The notes under the pieces were generated by a model. The model had not been told where the DNA came from, did no database searches, and saw only the letters and a list, made by a program, of their open reading frames with translations. Position numbers and translations under genes: made by a program. Positions 54,077-64,000 of a DNA stretch of 64,000 nt are shown piece after piece. The stretch covers positions 49,456,564-49,520,563 of the forward strand of contig OY829543.1 of the NCBI GenBank assembly GCA_963691705.1, given 5' to 3'. Position 1 is the stretch's first letter. The number at the start of each line of letters is the position of its first letter. The stretch comes from Viola odorata. Lineage: Eukaryota > Streptophyta > Magnoliopsida > Malpighiales > Violaceae.

Positions 54077-55748
54077 CCTTGCAAAAGGGTGTCGGTTCGA
54101 AGGAACGACACGTCTATGTACTAGAGACGCTTATGCCAGGAGAAAGTTGGACAAGCAAATCTGGTACTGGATGCTGGAATGAGAACAAAGTGCTACACGA
54201 TACCATGACCCTATGAAGTAGGCTTTAGTGAGCGTAGAGAGATTGGAGAAAAGAAAGAGTAATAAAGATATGAGTAAAGAGAAAACAACCCGCATGAAAA
54301 GAGTGAGCATGCGATCGAGAGATAAAAGATATGAGAGATTGGCGGGAAGACGTGGCATTATGGTATGATCGATAGGTTCTAAGAGTATCGACTAGAGGGG
54401 TCGGATACTGAGGTAATATCGATCATGCCTAGAATGCACTTCTTCAGAGGCGAGTGTGAGACACGAGCTGTGAAAAGAAAATGGGAGATGAGACCACAAT
54501 CTGAGGAGTTGGGGAAAAGTGAAAAGAATGATAATGAATATAAAAAGAAATGAGTGAAAAGAATAACGATAATTGAAGTGTGGGAGAGCGTAGAGAATGG
54601 AGATCTAGTCGATGAGGGCATCGACATTATGAAGTGGGGTAGAGTGTTAAGGTCTAAGCCTTAGAGTTCAAGCTTAGCCTTAACATGGATCCTGAGATGC
54701 ACCGAAGGCGTATGGATTTGATGGATTGTCCCTTATCAGGTAAGTGAAGGGAAGTCTTCGGGGTGTGACAACTCTCCACATTTCCCTGGGCAAGATACGA
54801 GAGTATGCTTGTCTAAGTGAGCTTCTCCTATGCGGGTCTGGCATAAGTGTGCGAGTGAGCCTTCCGTGTTATGGAATGGGCGCTGCCATGATGGCTTTGC
54901 TATGATGGCCACTTCTAGTTGAGTCTGAGTAGAGAACTAGTAGTGCATTGCTGATGAAAGGCGGAGGCTATATTGGGTTGTTGGAGATTACGATCATATA
55001 TCGAGAGAAGGTTGGCCTAGATGCAGGATCTAGGCGCCGCACGGGCTTTAGAAAAGTAAGGCCATGACATGTTGCATCCTTATATTTAGGTAATTTCAGA
55101 TGATGACACAACAATCAAATTGTTAATTTAGTTCAATCCAAAATGCAAGGAATAAGATGTTGTAATTGAAAAGTGTTTGAATTTTTTTTTTATTTTTTTT
55201 AAAAAAATGACGTGACATATGACATAAAAAATGCCACATCAGTAAAAATATATATTAAAAAATGCCACGTGTGTATAGTTAACGGAATTTGTCTCTGTTA
55301 GTTATTTTTTTCACAATTGGGATTTAAATAAATTAACGGATATAATGTTTGCGACCCGAAAAAAAGAAGAAGAATCGGAGATAACTAAAATAAAATGACA
55401 AAAATTTGGGATCCTGGGTAGTATTAACCCTATAAATAAATTTACGCCGACTTGGACTTTTTTTGCATATTTGCCCGTCCATATAATACCACCCAGCATT
55501 GATCGCTATCATTCTTGAATCTTAAGTGTTGAAATTGTATCAATCGTTACTTCACTTACTCAAAGATATTTACTAAATCACCATTCAACACTAACAAACA
55601 TATAAGATATATACTAAAATTAACCGTCATAGATGCCAAGATACATCATGCACATGCACTAAAGAAGTATCCAAGTGAAGATACGGAACATCGTAAGAGA
55701 GAATTTGAAATCCTACATGAATTCTTCATAGGTCACCGCATACTTTAT

Positions 55749-55749
<1 letters not shown>
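54077..55749. other. Retroelement debris and spacer
   Basis: No gene. GAAGTGGGGTAGAG followed by TGTTAAGG near 54631-54650 resembles a purine tract plus LTR start, unconfirmed. 55115-55170 is duplicated at 56925-56990 (TTGTTAATTTAGTTCAATCC and beyond). Confidence 0.4.
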
Positions 55750-55780
<31 letters not shown>

Positions 55781-55812
55781 AATAGATAGATAGATAGATA
55801 GATAGATAGAGT
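55750..55812. repeat. (TA)n/(TAGA)n microsatellite
   Basis: TATATATATA followed by about a dozen TAGA units with one AATA interruption. Confidence 0.9.
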
Positions 55813-57705
55813 AATAACCAAAGAGTTTTTTAAGTTGTGAAGAATTTTTATTTCATACGATTGAAATTCAATCCTTTCAAATTCCATAACTTATATCATA
55901 ATTTTTAATTAAATAAATAAATAAATTATACATATTAATTCAATTTAATAGTGCAATTCAAAGGTTTTTAACTTATCTAATCAATAAGTTTTTAAAAAAT
56001 ATATAAATTATATAACAAATACTATTTTTTAAGGTATGAAGAGGATGCCGCATGACATCACAAGAGAAATTCAAGGATCTTAGGTAGCTTCCTTTCAAGC
56101 TTTCATGAGAGTTTCATCACATCCTTTTTATATTTATATAAATTGCTTAAAATAATTATCGTTAATACTACTCTTTTTTATAAGCAACATTTATGCATAA
56201 CTCTTATCTTTTTAAATAAAGTGAAACTGCGGATTATTCTAATTAATTAAAACAACAAAAATAATATAAAACATGGACTCTTAGTTTAGTTGCTTGCTTG
56301 ACCAACATTTGTAAGTAAATTGGATATAAATTTCTTACCAAAAATTAGGATCTTAAACATGATTTCTATAGTTGTTTTATATATAAGTCAAAATTGAATA
56401 TTATCAAATAAGTATTACCTAAGCCCAAATGCCCACTGTTGATGGACTTTACCAGGAAAACATGTATCTCATGCATGGACTTTACGAAGAGTTCTTACCT
56501 AGTAGGCTGGTACTACTCTAATATTAACGGATAGTTTTCTCAGAGTGATTGTTTTTAACCCTACCCTCTTTTTATAAGCAATATTCACACGTAACTCTTA
56601 ATATAAAACCCAGTTTCTTAGTTTAGTTGCTTGCTTGATCAACTTTGAGAGAGAAGTAAATCCTTATTGAAATAATTAAGCTGTAAACACAAAGCAAATT
56701 CTTAGTAATACGCATATGTTAAGCATTGTTATTGCTTTGATTTTTTGAAGATTTTTCCTTGAGTGTTTTTCCTTTTCTTTTTTTTTTTTTTTTTTAATAA
56801 GCGGAAGAAAATATATATTAATATAAGCTATTAGAAAATGGCTGAAGAAAGGGAAGAATATACAAGAAACAAAGTAATTCCTTGAGTGTTTTTTCTCTCT
56901 CACTAATTTAATAACGATTAGCGAAGTAGTAATTGTTAATTTAGTTCAATCCAAAATGCAAGGACCAAGATGTTGTAATTGAAAAGTGCTTGCATGAGAA
57001 TCTAGACAGGACACATGCAAGAATCACATTGGTCACTTTTCTGGGCTTAAGTTTACAAGCCCTAATATTACTCGGATGGCCGGAATTAAACCCGAACAAA
57101 CGAACCAAAATATAATATAATATTTTTTTACGAAGGAACCAAACCAATTGGCTAATTAATTACTTAATTTGATGGCACAATTTGTGTCCATCAATTTAAG
57201 GAAAAAGCGGGGTGATTGCGTGCCAAAGGGAAAACAAATCCTAGTTTTGACACAGAATTTCCTATTCAAGTCAAACTTTTCTTCAAGAAATCCAAATTCT
57301 TATCGAAGAAAGGAAACCCTAATTGTCTTCATATACATGTGCACAGCTAGAAATTTACTTTAAGTTTGATTAGAAATTTTATGGGAACGTGCAGATTAAA
57401 TTACGGGGGACTAGATTTGATTGAAATATGCACGAAAAGAAATATAAAATTTTATATATACAAGAATTTGATTGGAATTTTTTTTGTTAATACAAGAATT
57501 AAATTAACCATTTAAGCTCTTGAATGAAAAACTTTTACGAACCCAGGGACTAAATAAACATTTTGTAGTTTGATTGAATTTTTTTTACAACAATAAAAAC
57601 TAATTTAATCACTAAATAATTATTTTAGGATCATAAAAAGAGAGAAAAAAAGGCAACTCAAGTTTGCGATCTTCTTCTTTTCTCTGTGTTTTTCTTTTTA
57701 GTTGA
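55813..57705. other. AT-rich spacer
   Basis: No gene supported. Contains the second copy of the 55115-55170 duplication at 56925-56990 and an 18-T run near 56780. Short frames are unsupported. Confidence 0.45.
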
Positions 57706-57709
57706 CCTC

Positions 57710-58080
57710 AAGGCTACAACAGTCATCAGAGAAATAATAAATCAACTGTGGCATTACTTGACGGCTCAAACCGACACGAGTCGATGTCACAAGATCCGAT
57801 TCTTTGAATACCACTGAGTACTGGCAATGACAATCGAAGCAGTTGCTACAGAAGTTTATTCGAATCTTCTACTACTTATTTGACTATTTTTCATGTTTTT
57901 TTTTTTTGTCTTTTTTTCCAAGAAAAGAGTGCGAGAGGAAAACCGACAACGAAGTGGAAGTTTTCTGTTGTTTTCCTAGATTGGAAAACATATGGGAGCC
58001 GCCACACAACTCACACGGTTACACGTGTCCGTCCCAACCTGAGCTTCCTCCTTTGTTCCCCTAAATATAATTATATATAG
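57710..58080 (+). promoter_or_regulatory. Promoter region of locus-2 proline-rich gene
   Basis: 57710-58050 is the sequence duplicated at 5876-6125. It contains a TTGAC W-box-like core (57757), an ACACGTGT G-box-like motif (58021-58028) and TATATA at 58073-58078, about 110 bp before the candidate ATG at 58186. Roles are inferred from motifs only. Confidence 0.45.
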
Positions 58081-58185
58081 CCATCCTTTTTTTGGTAATT
58101 GCTTCTGTATCAATTCTCAAGGTTTTTAGTTCTGATAAAAAGAAAATTAAGTTTTTTTATTTGAATTTGAATCCGGTGAAGAGAT

Positions 58186-58853
58186 ATGAGATCTGCCCCC
58201 GTTTCCCCACCTCCTCTGCCGTTCTCAGGCAAGATTTACAACCATTTTATGTAATGTATATAACATCAGAAAAAATAGTTATGCATTAATAATTATTAAT
58301 AACTTTACATTATAAATTAATATACATTAACCAGTTAAATTATATAATTTTATATTTTTATTGATTATTTTTTTGTTACAACAGTGCACGGCCCATCTTA
58401 TCCACCACCAGGATACCCTCCTCCGCCTCCGCCACCATCTTTTGACGGAAACTACAGTACGCTGCCATTTCCATCCCTGCTTCTAACTAATTTGTATGAT
58501 CATGGCAGGTAATTTAATTTTCAAACATTTTAATTTCCTTTTCTTGTTTTTATTTTCTATTTTTTATTATATAAATTATTATCAATAAATATTATTTCAT
58601 TGTGTAACAGATTTCTGAAAGAAAAAATTAATTAATTTTTCTTTTTTTCATTTTTGGCAGCTCTTCTTTCTTCCCAGTCATTTGCTTCTCTGCTGTGGCA
58701 TACCATTTGGGATGGGCCCTTGTTCACAAGTACATGCCGGATTTTGGCCCGAAAGTGCGTTTTGGATATGGACGTACCTTTCGGGTTGCCGCTCAAAAAT
58801 TTCGAATACTAATTAAGGGGAGATTTTTTATTTCACCTCGAACTTATGATTAA
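58186..58853 (+). CDS. Proline-rich family member, locus 2 (possibly 5'-incomplete)
   Basis: Exons 58186-58228, 58385-58508 and 58661-58853 (360 nt, 119 residues). Intron 1 (156 bp) has a GC donor (CTCAG|GCAAGA), intron 2 (152 bp) a GT donor; phases 1 and 2. Exon 2 is 124 nt and opens GPSYPPPGYPPPPPPP, matching exon 4 of the gene at 6767-8094 in length, phase and content. Exon 3 carries a hydrophobic stretch (FFPVICFSAVAYHLGWALV), then KYMPDFGPKVRFGYGRTF and a basic tail. No signal-peptide exon is found upstream: exon 1 (MRSAPVSPPPLPFS) matches only the end of an upstream-type exon and an in-frame stop precedes its ATG. So it may be truncated or have another start. No internal stops. Confidence 0.5.
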
Positions 58854-60478
58854 ATTGAAAAATCTTCCTGAACAAAAAAATTGATTTTGCATCATGAGCT
58901 TCACGAGTCATACAAACACCACCTATTAAAAAATATTAAAATGATTGTTTTATTGAAATTAAAAAAAAAATAAACGCATATTCATGGATGTGTTCTTTTC
59001 CGTTTTAGCTACTCAATTAAAGATAAGAGATAAAATAAGTTTAAAAACTAGGTATTTTAATTACGAAAATCAATAAAAATTAGTTTTTATTTTTTAATAT
59101 AACTATTTTAATGCATAGGAGGTGTTTGCATGGTTCGTGAAGCTTAAGATTGTTCAGGATGGTTTTTGAGTTTGACTCGTAATAAGGGGGAACTAAAATC
59201 GTGCTCTTGATTAATTATAAGAGTGAAAAGTATTAGAAGGTTTGTAAAATAGGGTTAAAGAAATACGAAATAAAATGCCTATGTGTACATTATCCTTGTA
59301 AGACTTTTCTTTATGTAAATTAACTAGGAATACACTCTTGATTTGTATACACATTCTGTTGAAAAATAAATAAATTATACGTATGTTTTACTATAACTAA
59401 GTACATATCTTAGTAAATACTGTAGATTTTAATCTGTCTGATGTCTTTTTGCAAATTTAAAATTTATCCACAGGTTATATGTAAACTATACATAACCATC
59501 GGACAATCTATGTAAACACCATGACCATGGCATGTAATTATCTTGGTGATGCTTGAGAAAATCCCCGTTTGTTGGATTCTAATATATTGAGAAGGATCTG
59601 TATATTAGGATCCAATACTTTTAGAGATACTTTATATTATAACGAGAGAGATTTAATATTTCTTGTGATGGTTGGACATGGAAAATGCGGGTGCCCTACA
59701 TATTTTTTATTTTGAATCGATGCACTTTGATTGTTGGATATTGGAATTTTTTTCTTAGTAAATACTGTAGATTTAATTTGTGCAACAAGCAACCACAGCA
59801 AGGAATAAAGAATTCTTACCTTTGTTCTTGGTATAAATTTTACTCTATTTTATTATTTTATTTTCATTAACTTTTTTTATCAATTTTAATAAACCTTAAT
59901 GATATAGATACTTCCCCAACTTTTCTGTCCCAAAATAAATATTATTTCGCCTTCAATTAACTAAACAGGTCATTTTATTAAGTACTGCGTGGAGTTTGGG
60001 GTTTGAAGAAAATATTTGTACTATATTATAGTTTTTTATTTTTTAATTAGTTCCATTTTAATTATTTATTACTATATTTTTCAATTTTACGATGGAAATA
60101 AGGAAATGGTTACTTTTTTTTTAATACATCACTTAGTACCTTTATTCTTTTTCGAGCCCGACTAATTAAAATAGGAGTCACAAAATAGGTCAATCGGATC
60201 AACCTGACCCATTAAAATATGACTCGTCCAACAAACGGGTCAACTTGGATCCAACCCACTAAAATTAGGGTGGATCCGGCACAATCCGTTTGACCTTGTT
60301 TTTAAATGTAGTGTCCGAATCACTTTTCATGTCAGAGTAATCCAGACTCCACCGTATTAGCCCGTTTGTATAATTCACTCCATCAGTATTTTATTATTTT
60401 TGGTTTAGTTTTCATCATAATAAGTTAACTCTACAATCCTAACGCTCTGTGTTTGTATCTGATGTGTTGTCGAGGCAC
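58854..60478. other. AT-rich spacer
   Basis: No gene. 58850-59220 has partly inverted blocks (for example GCTTCACGAGTCATACAAAC near 58900 against GCATGGTTCGTGAAGC near 59130), suggesting a small decayed MITE. 60180-60290 has GGGTCAA/TTGACCC-type repeats like a hAT subterminal region. Confidence 0.4.
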
Positions 60479-61560
60479 ATTCAAATATAATAATAAAAAC
60501 CTTCTATCAAGTGCACAATAAATTGTGTATAGTGGCAGCAGGGTCGAACACAGGGACTAAGGGTAGACGCTGACTTTCGTGTGTGACTAGGGCAAACAGA
60601 TCGAAACAGTAATAAATAAGGTGGGGTTTTGAGAGTTGTTTGATTATTAACTACGAAAACAGTAATAAACAGAATTAAAGCAAGTAAGAAATCAATAGAG
60701 AGAGGATCCTCGGTAGAAATCAATCTCCGGTTGCATTTATGGTCAGCCGGTCATTGGTGCAAGGATCTTCTACCCCTGGCTGGTAGACGTGCTATGGGGA
60801 CCAGGTACGCTTAGGTCACCTACTTACCTTCATAAGAGAAGCTACCCCAAGGTACGCTTATGGGGTAACCTTGACAATCCGCCGTCCTCCAAGGTACGGT
60901 TATGGAGACAATACTCGGATGCCCATGAAGAGGAGGCAAGACACGTCTAGGGCGAGACACTCAGTACGCTCGGGGCACTACCCTAATTACTCGTTTTACC
61001 CAGCTGAATGAGACCAGGAACCCAATTACTTCCAAACTGGTTGTCTACTTTACCCTGAAGCTTCGCGTTAGTTATAACAACAGAGATGACTTTAATCGCC
61101 TAGGTCTAGCAGCTAGTTGGCCAGACTAGAAACAACCCTAGTAGATTTGACAAGAATTTGTTAAACAAATAAATACAAACCAGTGGTCTATTAATTTCAA
61201 TTCAACCTCATGGCTTTCCTAAGCAACCTTCGATGATTCCTACCAAGAACAAGATATTTAACTGCTCATAAAAAGTAAAATAAATAAAATAAATAAATTG
61301 CATAATTAAAGAAGAAGAGAATGGGAAAAACTCCTGAATATTACCGGCCGGAGCAAAGCTCCGGTTTATTACAAAGCTGCTGGAAGAAGAGAAAGGCGGA
61401 AAAAGAAGAAGATAGAAAGAGGCGGAAGAGAGAGCCCCCCTTAAAACCCTAATTATTTTAATATATATATTAAATAAAATAGATGTCCTAAATCTAATAG
61501 AACTAGGAGGAATTTCAAGTATTTCATCATAGCTGGCTGTTATGGTTGGGTACAACCTCT
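60479..61560 (-). mobile_element. Diverged LTR-like fragment, Tat/Athila type
   Basis: Shares order and wording with the LTRs at 43566 and 49240: GCAGGGTCGAACACAGGGAC, CCGCCGTCCTCC, GATGCCCATGAAG, AGGCAAGACA then TCTAGGGCG. It is clearly diverged, hence an older or sister family. No partner LTR in the window. Ends uncertain. Confidence 0.5.
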
Positions 61561-62097
61561 CACTAACCCAATTTGATAATCCTCGGACTCGGGGTGAGGA
61601 TTATTCTGTGATCTTGACCTTCAAGGGGATAGCTGTCCACGCTGCTGCTGCACCTGCACAACGTCGGAGGGGGGGTCCCCGGCGCAAGTACTTCGATGCT
61701 TAAGTCAGTATATGGTAAATATGAGGGAAGCAGGTGATTAAAGGGAGTGAAAGGAGGGAGAGAGAGAGTAGAGAGAGAGTGACTCTGCGTATGTGTGGGC
61801 TTATCTGAGCTTGTCCTTCTCTTTGCCTTTGAGGCTATTTATAGGCACAACAAAGTACTACCCCGAATGAGTAGTGATACTAGATGCTTGGACATACCGG
61901 GTGTGGGATTAGGCGCCATCCAGTAGGTGGACCCCCATCGCTGATGTCGACCACATCCCCGGTACCCCGTGTAGAGACCAAAATGCCTAGGGAGGGTCTG
62001 TTTTGGATTATCACAAGCTCAACCGAAAACGAGCCCGAGTGTTTACCAAGAGCTCAATTCCCGGTGTCTGATAAAGTTCTAAACCTTTGAACTTCAT
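61561..62097 (-). other. Repeat-derived spacer with a minus-strand TATA motif
   Basis: No gene. GCCTATAAATAGCC (minus strand, near 61850) and GAGAGA runs look like an LTR or promoter fragment. No ends found. Confidence 0.35.
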
Positions 62098-62442
62098 GTG
62101 TCTAATGAAGTTTTCAATCCTTATAGCAATGGTGTGAAGAATTTTAATGCAGGAAGTAGTGATTTTACTCCTGTTTCTTTAAAGCAGAAGGAGGATAGTC
62201 CCATAAGCCAATCCCAAGGTTTAAATTTTTCTGTTATTGAAAATAAAAAGATGAAGGATGGTGATGCAGTTGGGCCTACTAATGGTTCATCGATCTATAT
62301 CAAATTAGAGGATATCAGGAAAGCTTCTGTTGGTTTAGTTGCAGCAGTTATAAATTTGTTGCCTTGTGGATTAATTAATTCTGGGAATTTATGCTTCCTC
62401 AGTGCGACATTACAGGCTTTTTTGTCCTGTTCATTTGATTGA
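62098..62442 (+). pseudogene. UBP24-like ubiquitin protease fragment (Cys box)
   Basis: 114-codon frame ending in CGLINSGNLCFLSATLQAF and LSCS, the cysteine box of ubiquitin-specific proteases, closest in wording to plant UBP24 (GLINSGNLCFLNATLQ). The catalytic Cys is present; an Asn is changed to Ser. The rest of the catalytic domain (His box, about 300 residues) is absent and a TGA follows at 62440. The upstream part is Ser/Lys-rich as in UBP24 N-termini. A gene fragment, possibly carried here by a transposon. Confidence 0.65.
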
Positions 62443-62543
62443 TTCCGGGTTCTTAGTGGTGATTCCGGATTTATGCAAACTGATTTCGGGTTTCGTGCAT
62501 ATTGATTCCGAGTTTGGGAATGTTGATTCCGGGAAAGAGTGCA
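62439..62543. repeat. 21-bp tandem repeat, five units
   Basis: Units start at 62439, 62460, 62481, 62502 and 62523 with consensus TTGATTCCGGGTTT plus seven variable bases. The period is a multiple of three, so it stays in frame. Confidence 0.85.
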
Positions 62544-62633
62544 TTGCCGGACAACAATATTGGGTTCCGGTCGTATGTTTCAGTGGTAAAGATGATTCCG
62601 GGAGTGAGTGATGATGATTGCGTGATTGATTGT

Positions 62634-62714
62634 CCGGATCCTTATTATTCCACTACTTGTTCGGATTCTTATTATCCCATTACTGGTCCGGATCTTTATT
62701 GTCCCATTACTTGT
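62634..62714. repeat. 27-bp tandem repeat, three units
   Basis: Units start at 62634, 62661 and 62688 with consensus CCGGATCTTTATTATCCCAT then TACTTGT. In the plus frame it reads PD-YYP-T repeats. Confidence 0.85.
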
Positions 62715-63122
62715 CCGAAACACCTTGAGAAATTTATGTTTACACACAATTGGTGCCATGGGGCTCTTAGTTACTGGGAGGATCATTCTTCAGTTAGAAA
62801 AATGTTGAAAATTTCTGAGAATCATACTTGGAAGGAATTAGAGAAAGCTGATGCCATGCCTACAGAGGTGTACTGGAATGCTCTGGGTTTATTATTGCGG
62901 GTGTACTTGCAGAATGAGCTTGACATATTTGAAGGCCATCTAACAGACTTAGCACGCCTTGTAATTGATCAAGGCAATTGGTATCTAGAGTGGCATCTTG
63001 ATGTGTTGATAGTAGGGGCCTTAGCTCAGATCGAGGAATTGTTAAAAGCAGAAGATTTACCAAAGGGATTGAAATCTGGGGTTTCTAAGATGACGGAGAC
63101 GAAACAAAAAGGTAATACATAA
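62715..63122 (+). pseudogene. Unrecognised protein fragment, conserved-looking
   Basis: The frame open from 62502 to 63122 ends in about 130 residues that look like real protein: YWEDHSSVRKMLKISE, WKELEKADAMPTEVYWNALG, VYLQNELDIFEGHL and WYLEWHLDVLIVGALAQIEE. Codon use and composition differ from chance frames nearby. I do not recognise the family. It is not part of a USP catalytic domain, so it is fused by DNA rearrangement to the UBP24-like piece and the minisatellites. No start of its own is evident. Confidence 0.45.
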
Positions 63123-63161
63123 AGCAGTGGTGTTTTACAGAATCCTTGTATGAGTACGGGA

Positions 63162-63792
63162 TGTTGGGATTTGGGCAACGGGACTAATGCGTTAGTACCG
63201 TTCGTACACGTTGGAACATATGGACGCATATGTTATGTGTGCACCGTCATATAATAAATTGTTAACATAAGGTTAATTGAACCAAATTGACGATGTATTA
63301 AAGTTAAGTGGTCCAATCGTCTAATTAAAATAGTGTGGGGGGTAAATCTGATGATTGTGCAGATTCTGGATTAATTCCGAATTGTTGATGGACTGATTCG
63401 GAATTAATAAAAATATTAAGGACGAAATTGATCCCTGGTGGAATTGCTAAAAGGAATTAAATATTTCTCTGTTGATTTTAATTAAAGGATAAGTTGCCTT
63501 TTCAGTTTTTAAGAGAAGTTGGAAAACTGACATTAAACCAACTATAAAACTAAGAGGCAACTTACATTAAAAAAAACAGAAGAATAAAATACAGATCTCT
63601 CTTGGTTCTCCATCCAACCCCACATAGCAATCATCCACCAGAAGATCAAGATTCCGTGATTTCTTCAATTTCATGGCATCATCAGGTACTCTTCCGCATT
63701 CCGTTTAATTCATGCAACAATTGAATTATTTTCCGGTCCTGTATTGTTGTTCATATGGTTTAGAAAAACAATTATCTCCTCCGGTTCTAACA
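63162..63792 (+). mobile_element. LTR of a copia-type element (5' LTR or solo)
   Basis: 631 bp starting TGTTGGGATT and ending TTCTAACA (inverted TGTT/AACA). ATTGGTAGAGCCGC follows directly, which equals the copia initiator-Met primer site (TGGTATCAGAGC type) with four bases missing. The region after it runs to the end of the window, so a second LTR cannot be checked. Confidence 0.6.
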
Positions 63793-64000
63793 ATTGGTAG
63801 AGCCGCAATTCAATTTTGATTTTGCATGAATGTCAGATAATTTATGATGCATAACTGATTTAGGAATTAATTGATTTCGGGAATTGATTTGGGAATTGGT
63901 TTATTGATTGATTTCGGCAATTTGGTCAATTTTGATTTTGTCGATTGAATTTGAAACCATTATGCATGAATTGTAATCAATCTATGATGCATGATTGGAA
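63793..64000 (+). other. Possible copia leader, start of internal region
   Basis: No frame. GATTTCGGGAATTGATTTGG-type repeats. The window ends before any gag could be seen. Confidence 0.35.

Noticed and set aside
58092..58289. 65-codon frame overlapping locus-2 exon 1
   Set aside because: Different frame from the conserved exon end and unsupported by any homology with the sister gene.

Overview
This is nuclear DNA of a eudicot plant. It is AT-rich, genes are sparse and carry GT-AG or GC-AG introns, and much of it is nested transposons. It also holds a germin-like protein gene, fragments of UGT76-type glycosyltransferase and UBP24-type ubiquitin protease genes, and a rearranged endogenous caulimovirid (plant pararetrovirus). 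The species cannot be told from the sequence.

Layout. 1-8.8 kb: copies I and II of a gene family I do not recognise. Copy II (minus strand, 8094-6767) reads as an intact five-exon gene for a secreted proline-rich protein; no single open frame reveals it. Copy I is broken by a hAT element, a 2-kb solo LTR and a Stowaway-type MITE. 8.8-18.9 kb: a MITE containing a LINE fragment, then a 6.1-kb hAT-like element holding another hAT element, a solo LTR, a UGT fragment and a LINE 3' end. 18.9-30.1 kb: copy III of the family, split by a 9.85-kb viral array, then an 88-bp tandem repeat. 30.3-35.1 kb: a Myb/SANT-like pseudogene and hAT/MULE elements. 35.3-43.6 kb: family copies IV and V flanking a LINE end, the intact germin-like gene (39529-40284) and a truncated LTR. 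43.6-50.8 kb: a non-autonomous Tat/Athila-like retrotransposon whose 5' LTR is joined to a complete tRNA-Asp copy. 50.8-57.7 kb: decayed gypsy remnants and minisatellites. 57.7-58.9 kb: a second, plus-strand member of the proline-rich family. 59-64 kb: LTR-like sequence, a chimeric gene-fragment patch with coding minisatellites, and the start of a copia element.

Main points. (1) The proline-rich family has tandemly duplicated 123-nt exons, GC donors at every upstream intron, intron phases shared between two divergent loci, a C-terminal hydrophobic exon and a shared TGACGTCA promoter site. (2) The viral array has three copies of the transactivator gene in both orientations. Their shared and private breaks show that recombination continued after integration or between defective genomes. 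All viral genes here are incomplete or interrupted, except possibly the movement-protein frame, whose downstream context is lost. (3) The tRNA-Asp with an encoded CCA looks like a tRNA primer copied in full into a retrotransposon.

Limits: everything was read by eye. Repeat boundaries given as 'about' are uncertain, and no homology search was possible.
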